A stretch of DNA of 7,134 bases. Source: Candidatus Ruthturnera sp. GTDB taxonomy: Bacteria > Pseudomonadota > Gammaproteobacteria > PS1 > Pseudothioglobaceae. The notes beneath the pieces were generated by a model. It ran no database searches. It had not been told where the DNA came from and worked only from the letters and a program-made list of their open reading frames with translations. The stretch lies in assembly GCA_018648985.1 (NCBI GenBank), contig JABGOT010000047.1:1-7134 (forward strand). The letters are read 5' to 3'. Made by a program: the position numbers and the translations under genes. Shown here one piece after another: positions 1 to 5,064 of this stretch. How positions within the stretch are numbered: the stretch's first letter is position 1; each line of letters opens with the position of its first letter.

Positions 1-537
1 GTTGGCGTGATGATGATGGTGGTGATCGGCACATTCCAATGGTGCACATTAAGGTTGTTTGGCAAGGTACCGGTGCTAGATGTCATTACTGGTATCTCTG
101 TGGCAGTGATCACGCTATGGACTAGTGACTTAGCCTTGGCAGTTGTTGTCGGTGTCATTCTATCTGCTCTATCTTTCGCGTGGGAATCAGCCAGTAAAAT
201 CTATATTAAAAAGAGTCAAAATGACAATGGTGATAACGTCTACAAAGTTAAAGGCACTTTATTCTTTGCTTCAAAAGAACACTTCCAAGAATTATTTAAT
301 CCTAAATCAGACACAGACGATGTGTATATTGACTTTGAAGATGCCAGAGCATTAGATCACTCTGCTATCCAAGCCATCGATAAACTGGCTGAGCGCTACA
401 GAAGAGCGGGTAAAACCTTACACTTGCAACACCTTAGTGCTGAGTGTCGATTATTACTTAAAACTGCTAAAAATTTGGTAGAAGTTAATATTTTAGAAGA
501 CCCTACTTATCACGTAGCAGATGACAAGTTGGCTTAA
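1..537 (+). CDS. SulP-family anion transporter, C-terminal part with STAS domain (5' end outside window)
   Basis: The reading frame is open from the first base, so this is the last 178 codons of a longer gene; SulP proteins usually have 500-600 residues. What remains starts with the end of the membrane domain: a hydrophobic stretch followed by GTFQW, the linker RLFGKVPVLD, then two closely spaced hydrophobic segments (about residues 26-60, ending LSALSFAWESA). After a charged linker comes a STAS domain (about residues 75-165), recognisable from VKGTLFF, the strand VYIDFED, and ALDHSAIQAIDKLAERYRRAGK, the conserved loop-helix region of STAS folds. The family moves sulfate, bicarbonate or other anions across the inner membrane, with STAS on the cytoplasmic side. 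Substrate cannot be told from this fragment. The GTG/ATG cluster near the left edge is internal, not a start. It ends in TAA followed by a second in-frame TAA at 538-540. Confidence 0.88.
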   Translation, partial: VGVMMMVVIGTFQWCTLRLFGKVPVLDVITGISVAVITLWTSDLALAVVVGVILSALSFAWESASKIYIKKSQNDNGDNVYKVKGTLFFASKEHFQELFNPKSDTDDVYIDFEDARALDHSAIQAIDKLAERYRRAGKTLHLQHLSAECRLLLKTAKNLVEVNILEDPTYHVADDKLA

Positions 538-543
538 TAACAC

Positions 544-572
544 TTGAAAATATTCCTTAATATTTGTACAAT
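544..572 (+). promoter_or_regulatory. Sigma-70-like promoter for the exported small heat-shock protein
   Basis: TTGAAA at 544-549 and TACAAT at 567-572 are separated by exactly 17 bp, a strong match to the housekeeping promoter layout. A perfect TATAAT (572-577) overlaps the end of the -10 but would need a 22 bp spacer. CTTGAAA at 543-549 also matches the -35 element of heat-shock sigma-32 promoters, but no CCCCAT-like -10 lies 13-15 bp downstream, so I favour sigma-70. The predicted transcript start near 579 gives a leader of about 25 nt, containing the ribosome site AGAG (594-597), 7 nt before the ATG at 605. The 8-bp palindrome TTGTACAA (564-571) overlaps the -10 and might bind a regulator. 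This is pattern reading only; no consensus scoring was done. Confidence 0.55.
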
Positions 573-604
573 ATAATTCTATTGATAAATATTAGAGTCA
601 GCAG

Positions 605-1102
605 ATGAATAAAATCTTACTAATCATTGCACTTCTTGCATCAACCTTAGTTAGTGCGCACGGGCCTTTCCAATCAGGTTTTTTTAATAATGGATTTAAT
701 AACGACTTTTGGCGAGATTTTGATCGACAATTCCAGCAATTAGATCATAAAATGAATCGCCTAAAACGCTCAGCGAATAGTGTTAGTTCTCAGTCTAGAC
801 AGTACTTTGATAAAGACAGTAACAGTTATGTGGTTGAGGTAAAAATATCAGGCCTTAATAAAGAAAATATCAACATCTCATCTCAAAAAAATATGCTGAT
901 TATCAAAGGTATACGCAATAACGAAAAAACTTCCAGTAATCAAAGCTCTCGATCATCATCAAGTTTTTCACATGCAATGTCTATTCCACGTGACGGTGAT
1001 ACGGACAACATTAATGCAGACTTTAAAGATGGTGTATTAAAAGTATCTATTCCAAAGTTAGATAAGCCAAAACCACAATCTAAAAAGATAACGATTAATT
1101 AG
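605..1102 (+). CDS. Exported Hsp20/alpha-crystallin family small heat-shock protein
   Basis: A 165-residue protein. Residues 1-18 form a textbook Sec signal peptide: MNK, a hydrophobic core (ILLIIALLASTL) and a VSA-H cleavage site after A18. The mature protein starts with a Phe-rich segment (F22, F26, F27, F31, F35, F39, F43) like the flexible N-terminal arm of small Hsps. An alpha-crystallin domain spans about residues 65-149: YVVEVKISGLNKENINI, LIIKG, then FSHAMSIPRDGDTDNI and DFKDGVLKVSIPK, which match the classic 'DGVLxVxxPK' end of the domain. The C-terminus ends KKITIN, giving an I-X-I motif (I162-T163-I164) that in small Hsps docks between dimers during oligomer assembly. There is no cysteine. 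The likely role is ATP-independent holding of unfolding proteins in the periplasm; location is inferred from the signal peptide. A Ser-rich stretch (about 109-117) lies in the inter-strand loop. The start is fixed by the ribosome site AGAG at 594-597. Its stop directly abuts the stop of queE. Confidence 0.85.
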   Translation: MNKILLIIALLASTLVSAHGPFQSGFFNNGFNNDFWRDFDRQFQQLDHKMNRLKRSANSVSSQSRQYFDKDSNSYVVEVKISGLNKENINISSQKNMLIIKGIRNNEKTSSNQSSRSSSSFSHAMSIPRDGDTDNINADFKDGVLKVSIPKLDKPKPQSKKITIN

Positions 1103-1738
1103 TTATCTACCGGGTTCGTCACCCCAGAGTAGTTTATGCATTTGCACTTGTAGTCGCACATTCAACTGCTTGTCTAAAATCCAATCGGCCAACTGCGTTG
1201 GTTTTACTGAATCAAATACCGGAGAAAATAAAACACTGGCTTTAGTTGGGTATTGGCTCATTGTTTCAACACTCCAGTCAAAATCAACCTTAGAACCAAT
1301 CACAAACTTCAACTGATCTTTAGCTTGAAGCTTGTCAATATTGTCATACTTATTATGCTTCGATTCATTCGATGAGGGTGTTTTAACATCCATCACAATC
1401 GACACTTTTGGATTCACAGCGCTAATATCAATACTGCCACTGGTCTCCAGTGAAACTTGGTAGTCTTCCTTAACGAGCGCATCTAACAAAACATGACTAT
1501 TGATTTGCGCTAGTGGCTCACCACCAGTAACACAAACATACCGTGTATTGTATTGCTTAACTTCGGCCAATATATCTTCAATACTAAGCATATTATTGCC
1601 TTTAAAGGCGTACTCAGTATCACAATAGGTGCAACGCAATGGGCAGCCAGTCAAACGTACAAATACCGTTGGTAAACCCACTTCACGTGCCTCGCCTTGT
1701 AGCGAGTAGAATATTTCGTTAATGTTTAAATTGACCAT
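1103..1738 (-). CDS. queE: 7-carboxy-7-deazaguanine synthase QueE
   Basis: QueE is a radical SAM enzyme that converts 6-carboxy-5,6,7,8-tetrahydropterin to 7-carboxy-7-deazaguanine, an early step toward queuosine in tRNA. With the start used here it has 211 residues, close to the usual QueE length. The N-terminal INEIFYSLQGEA substrate-side motif is followed by GCPLRCTYCD, whose CxxxCxxC cysteines (C32, C36, C39) hold the 4Fe-4S cluster, then VTGGEPLAQ, the SAM-contacting segment. MDVKTPSS and the ending LHKLLWGDEPG-like tail (here MHKLLWGDEPGR) match gammaproteobacterial orthologues. I chose the ATG at 1736-1738 because MVNLNINEIF fits known N-termini. An in-frame ATG at 1766-1768 would add ten residues (MCATKLNSLK) with no family resemblance, although GAGAAAG upstream of it is the better ribosome site. 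It lies downstream of uvrB and overlaps it by 20 nt, so translational coupling is likely. No queC or queD is visible. Confidence 0.93.
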   Translation of the reverse strand: MVNLNINEIFYSLQGEAREVGLPTVFVRLTGCPLRCTYCDTEYAFKGNNMLSIEDILAEVKQYNTRYVCVTGGEPLAQINSHVLLDALVKEDYQVSLETSGSIDISAVNPKVSIVMDVKTPSSNESKHNKYDNIDKLQAKDQLKFVIGSKVDFDWSVETMSQYPTKASVLFSPVFDSVKPTQLADWILDKQLNVRLQVQMHKLLWGDEPGR

Positions 1739-3710
1739 CTTTAAGCTGTTTAATTTGGTTGCGCACATCTGCTGCTTTCTCGAATTTTAATTCTTCCGCA
1801 AAGGCGTACATTTGTTTTTCTAAGGCTTTAATTTCTTTGGCTAACTGCACTGGAGAAAGTTGTTTTTGGATATTTTCATTCACCATATTATCGTCATTTT
1901 CTTGACTGGTAATATCAGTATCGAGGATATTAATAATCGGCTTCACTACGCCTCTAGGAGTAATGTTGTGTTTTTTATTATAGGCCTCTTGTCTTTCTCG
2001 ACGTCTGTTGGTCTCCCCCATGGCGCGCTCCATAGAGCCGGTGATTCGATCAGCGTATAAAATCGCCCTACCATTTACATTACGCGCCGCCCTTCCCATG
2101 GTTTGAATTAACGATCTTTCAGAGCGTAAAAAGCCTTCTTTATCCGCATCTAAAATCGCCACTAATGACACTTCGGGAATATCCAAACCCTCTCGTAGTA
2201 AGTTAATACCCACCAACACATCAAACACACCCAAACGTAAATCACGAATAATCTCCACTCGCTCAACCGTATCAATATCAGAGTGCAAATAGCGCACCTT
2301 AACACCATGATCATTAAGGTAATCACTCAGCTGCTCAGACATACGCTTAGTCAATGTAGTCACCAATACGCGCTCACCAACTTTTACACATTTATGTATC
2401 TCGCTCAGCAGATCATCCACTTGAGTGTCAACAGGACGTACATCAATAACCGGATCTAATAATCCTGTTGGCCTCACTACTTGCTCAGCAATTACAGTGG
2501 ACACTTCAAGCTCGTAGGCCGCTGGCGTAGCTGACACCAAAATACACTGGTGGGCACGGTCTTCAAATTCGTTAAATTTTAATGGGCGATTATCTAGCGC
2601 ACTAGGTAGTCTAAAGCCAAACTCTACCAAGGTTGTCTTACGCGCTCTATCACCCTTATACATACCACCAATCTGGCTTGCCGTTACGTGTGACTCATCC
2701 AAAATCACCAATGCATTATCAGGCAGATAATCCATCAGTGTCGGCGGCGCTTCGCCGGGCTTTCTGCCAGATAAATAACGTGAATAGTTTTCAATACCAT
2801 TACAATAACCCAGTTCGCGCATCATCTCTATATCCATTTGCACGCGTTGGGTTAGGCGCTGTTCTTCTACCAATTTATTCAGTGACAACAACTCCTTACG
2901 TCGTACTTTAAGCTCAGCCTTAATATCTTCTAAGGTATTTAAAATTTTAGACTTAGGTGTAACGTAATGCGTTTGCGGGTAAATGGTAATGCGTTGCAAA
3001 GATTTTAGTTTTTCACCCGTTAATGGGTCAAACCAATAGATCGCCTCAATCTCATCATCAAACATTTCAATGCGGACAGCCTCTTCTTCAGAATCTGCGG
3101 GAAAAATATCAATTACTTCGCCTTTAACTCTAAAGTGTCCTCGAATCAAAGTCACGTCATTACGCGTGTATTGCATTTGAGACAAGCGTGAAAGAATCTC
3201 TCGTTGATTGAGTATCTCACCCACGCTTAGGTGTAGCAACATCTGCATATAACTGTCAGGATCACCCAAACCATAAATAGCAGACACACTGGCAATAATG
3301 ATAACGTCATCTCGCTCCAGCAAGGCCTTGGTGGCAGACAGACGCATTTGTTCTATTTGCTCATTAATTGAGGAGTCTTTTTCAATATAAGTATCACTCG
3401 CTGGCACATAAGCTTCTGGCTGATAATAGTCATAATACGAGACAAAATATTCCACTGCATTATTAGGGAAGAATTCCTTCATCTCACTGTACAGTTGCGC
3501 TGCTAATGTTTTGTTAGGCGCCATGATCAAGCTGGCACGCTTGGTTTGCTTAATTACATTTGCCAAGGTGAATGTCTTACCCGAACCTGTAACACCAAGT
3601 AGTGTCTGAAACTTCTCGCCAGCATTTACGCCATCCACTAAAGCTTTAATAGCTTTTGGCTGGTCTCCCGTTGGAGAAAATTGAGATTCTAGTTGAAATT
3701 TCTTGCCCAC
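1719..3710 (-). CDS. uvrB: UvrABC system protein B (excision nuclease helicase subunit)
   Basis: UvrB receives damaged DNA from UvrA, verifies the lesion and recruits UvrC for incision in nucleotide excision repair. At 663 residues it is full length. Motifs in order: GDQPKAI (15-21), Walker A GVTGSGKT (39-46), the damage-probing beta-hairpin with YYDYYQPEAYVP (92-103), Walker B-type DESH (338-341), SATP (393-396), the helicase motif V region GINLLREGLDIP (501-512), motif VI QTMGRAAR (536-543), and a C-terminal UVR helical hairpin (about 620-657, with FEKAADVRNQI) that binds UvrC. All catalytic motifs are intact. The start is GTG (3708-3710): MGKKFQLESQFSPTGDQP lines up with the known UvrB N-terminus, no in-frame ATG exists upstream before the stop at 3747-3749, and no clear Shine-Dalgarno site precedes it. 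It heads the uvrB-queE pair and is divergent from the aminotransferase gene. No LexA-type CTGT-N8-ACAG box is visible upstream. Confidence 0.97.
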   Translation of the reverse strand: MGKKFQLESQFSPTGDQPKAIKALVDGVNAGEKFQTLLGVTGSGKTFTLANVIKQTKRASLIMAPNKTLAAQLYSEMKEFFPNNAVEYFVSYYDYYQPEAYVPASDTYIEKDSSINEQIEQMRLSATKALLERDDVIIIASVSAIYGLGDPDSYMQMLLHLSVGEILNQREILSRLSQMQYTRNDVTLIRGHFRVKGEVIDIFPADSEEEAVRIEMFDDEIEAIYWFDPLTGEKLKSLQRITIYPQTHYVTPKSKILNTLEDIKAELKVRRKELLSLNKLVEEQRLTQRVQMDIEMMRELGYCNGIENYSRYLSGRKPGEAPPTLMDYLPDNALVILDESHVTASQIGGMYKGDRARKTTLVEFGFRLPSALDNRPLKFNEFEDRAHQCILVSATPAAYELEVSTVIAEQVVRPTGLLDPVIDVRPVDTQVDDLLSEIHKCVKVGERVLVTTLTKRMSEQLSDYLNDHGVKVRYLHSDIDTVERVEIIRDLRLGVFDVLVGINLLREGLDIPEVSLVAILDADKEGFLRSERSLIQTMGRAARNVNGRAILYADRITGSMERAMGETNRRRERQEAYNKKHNITPRGVVKPIINILDTDITSQENDDNMVNENIQKQLSPVQLAKEIKALEKQMYAFAEELKFEKAADVRNQIKQLKDGQFKH

Positions 3711-3765
3711 AACAAATGATTTTTCATTAACATAAAACCTTCGATTTTAAACAATTTAAAAGACA
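3711..3765. promoter_or_regulatory. Divergent intergenic region, promoters for uvrB and the aminotransferase
   Basis: These 55 bp separate two outward-reading genes and must hold, or overlap, both promoters. For uvrB (minus strand) a weak candidate is TTGTTT (3754-3749) and GTTAAT (3731-3726) with a 17 bp spacer. For the aminotransferase (plus strand) a candidate is TTGAAA (3693-3698), inside the uvrB 5' end, with AATGAT (3715-3720) at 16 bp. Both are partial consensus matches. I see no canonical gammaproteobacterial LexA box here or in the flanking coding ends. The aminotransferase ribosome site is weak (AAAAGA just before the ATG). Confidence 0.45.
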
Positions 3766-4938
3766 ATGACAATTCTTTCGGACCGGGTTGGAAAAGTAAA
3801 GCCTTCAGCCACACTTGCAGTTACCGCTAAAGCCAATGAACTTAAGGCTCAGGGCATTCAAATCGTGCCTATGGGATCAGGTGAGCCTGACTTCGATACG
3901 CCGGTAAATATCCAACAAGCGGGCATTGACGCTATCAAAAACGGGCAAACACGCTACACAGCAGTTGACGGTACGCCAGATCTTAAAAATGCCATTATCG
4001 ATAAATTTAAACGTGAGAATAATCTAGACTACTCAGCCACCGAAGTCATGGTGTCATCTGGTGGTAAACAAGTATTTTACAATCTCTGCCAGGCTGTACT
4101 TAATAAAGGCGATGAGGTTATCATTCCTGCACCTTATTGGGTTAGTTATCCAGATATGGTTATCTTGGGTGAGGCTACACCGGTGATTGTAGAGACCGGC
4201 CTAGAGCAAGATTTTAAAATCACACCCGACCAACTAGAAGCTAACATTAATGCCAACACCAAATTATTTGTGATGAACAGCCCTTCTAACCCAACCGGTG
4301 CGGTTTATACAAAAGACGAACTAAAAGCACTCGCAAATGTACTCACAAACCATCCTCATGTACTGATTATCACTGATGATATTTATGAACACATTCGCTG
4401 GGGTGAGGATGACTTTATTAATATCGTCATGGCTGATACTTCACTTAAAGATCGCACCATTATTCTTAACGGTGTATCTAAAGGCTATGCCATGACAGGC
4501 TGGCGCATTGGTTACGGTGCAGGCCCAGAAGCCATCATTAAAGCCATGAAAAAGATTCAAGGGCAATCAACCTCTAACCCATGCTCTGTCGCCCAAGCGG
4601 CTGCATTAGAAGCACTGAATGGCGACCAAAGTATTATCGGCACGATGGTTGATGCATTCGAGGAGCGTCACGAATATATTGTGAATGCGCTAAATGCTAT
4701 TGATGGTGTTGAGTGCCCAAGATCACAAGGTGCATTTTATTCCTTCCCAAGAGTAGAAGGATTAATCAAACGCTTAGGTTTAAAAGACGATGTCGAGTTA
4801 TCTACTTATTGCTTAGAAAAACTTAATATTGCCTTAGTGCCAGGCTCGGCTTTTGGTGCGCCAGGTTATGTGCGTTTTTCGTTTGCGACCAGTATGGATA
4901 ATATTGAACAAGCAGTTACAAGGCTTGCTAACGCTTAG
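3766..4938 (+). CDS. Class I pyridoxal-phosphate aminotransferase, aspartate aminotransferase type Ib
   Basis: A complete 390-residue fold-type I aminotransferase, probably aspartate:2-oxoglutarate transaminase in the cytoplasm. The N-terminal SDRVGKVKPSATLAV and MGSGEPDFDTP (36-46) place it in the subgroup Ib of Thermus-type AspATs rather than the E. coli AspC subgroup Ia. Key residues: SGGKQ (98-102), where the Lys is the proposed side-chain carboxylate contact in Ib enzymes; YWVSYPD (124-130); NPTG (175-178); D204 and Y207 in TDDIYEH, which hold the cofactor ring; K239 in SKGYAMTGWRIGYG, the lysine that forms the Schiff base; R247, phosphate contact; R370 in VRFSFATS, alpha-carboxylate contact. 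The start ATG at 3766 gives the family N-terminus. Some Ib enzymes also transaminate prephenate, and motif reading cannot exclude that. It is divergently transcribed from uvrB and convergent with ygiQ. No gene symbol is given because aspB, aspC and aatA are used inconsistently for this subgroup. Confidence 0.93.
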   Translation: MTILSDRVGKVKPSATLAVTAKANELKAQGIQIVPMGSGEPDFDTPVNIQQAGIDAIKNGQTRYTAVDGTPDLKNAIIDKFKRENNLDYSATEVMVSSGGKQVFYNLCQAVLNKGDEVIIPAPYWVSYPDMVILGEATPVIVETGLEQDFKITPDQLEANINANTKLFVMNSPSNPTGAVYTKDELKALANVLTNHPHVLIITDDIYEHIRWGEDDFINIVMADTSLKDRTIILNGVSKGYAMTGWRIGYGAGPEAIIKAMKKIQGQSTSNPCSVAQAAALEALNGDQSIIGTMVDAFEERHEYIVNALNAIDGVECPRSQGAFYSFPRVEGLIKRLGLKDDVELSTYCLEKLNIALVPGSAFGAPGYVRFSFATSMDNIEQAVTRLANA

Positions 4939-4955
4939 ATAGTCTCAACACTAAG

Positions 4956-4974
4956 TTGTGCTTTAAAAACACAA
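4956..4974 (+). terminator. Possible weak hairpin after the aminotransferase gene
   Basis: TTGTG (4956-4960) can pair with CACAA (4970-4974) around a nine-base A/T-rich loop, 17 bp after the aminotransferase stop. Two further T-A pairs could form inside the loop beyond a bulged C. It is followed by a broken pyrimidine run (CTTTCTTC) rather than a clean T-tract, so it would be a poor intrinsic terminator. It is listed because it is the nearest hairpin to this gene end. Confidence 0.22.
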
Positions 4975-4995
4975 GACGCTTTCTTCGCTCTCCCC

Positions 4996-5007
4996 CTCAG
5001 CGCTGAG
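4996..5007. repeat. Perfect 12-bp palindrome CTCAGCGCTGAG in convergent spacer
   Basis: CTCAGC and GCTGAG form a perfect dyad with no spacer, in the middle of the 126 bp between the two converging gene ends. As RNA it could make only a four-pair stem with a GCGC loop. On the plus strand it is followed by TGATTATTATTATAAATATTTTT, A/T-rich but not a T-run immediately after the stem. It could be part of a bidirectional terminator or a protein-binding dyad, and the sequence does not decide between these. Confidence 0.4.
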
Positions 5008-5042
5008 TGATTATTATTATAAATATTTTTACCAAGAATAAA

Positions 5043-5055
5043 GCTCTTTTTGAGC
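5043..5055 (-). terminator. Possible short terminator hairpin for ygiQ
   Basis: Read on the minus strand, GCTC-AAAAA-GAGC forms a four-pair stem with a five-base loop, starting 9 bases past the ygiQ stop codon. It is followed by TTTATTCTT, which resembles an interrupted U-tract. The stem is short for an intrinsic terminator, but position and downstream T-richness fit. No stronger candidate lies between here and the aminotransferase stop. Confidence 0.33.
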
Positions 5056-5064
5056 AATAAAAAT

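Noticed and set aside
143..355. Plus-strand open frame inside the SulP/STAS region
   Set aside because: It lies in another frame of a recognisable STAS domain, has no family resemblance and no ribosome site of note.
543..571. Full sigma-32 heat-shock promoter for the sHsp gene
   Set aside because: Only the -35 half matches; no CCCCAT-like -10 at the required distance.
1112..1124. GGGT-TCGTC-ACCC hairpin at the end of queE as a terminator
   Set aside because: It is inside queE coding sequence, has a four-pair stem and no T-tract on either strand.
2633..2911. Plus-strand open frame antisense to uvrB
   Set aside because: It mirrors conserved uvrB codons; the translation resembles no protein I know and looks like a shadow frame.
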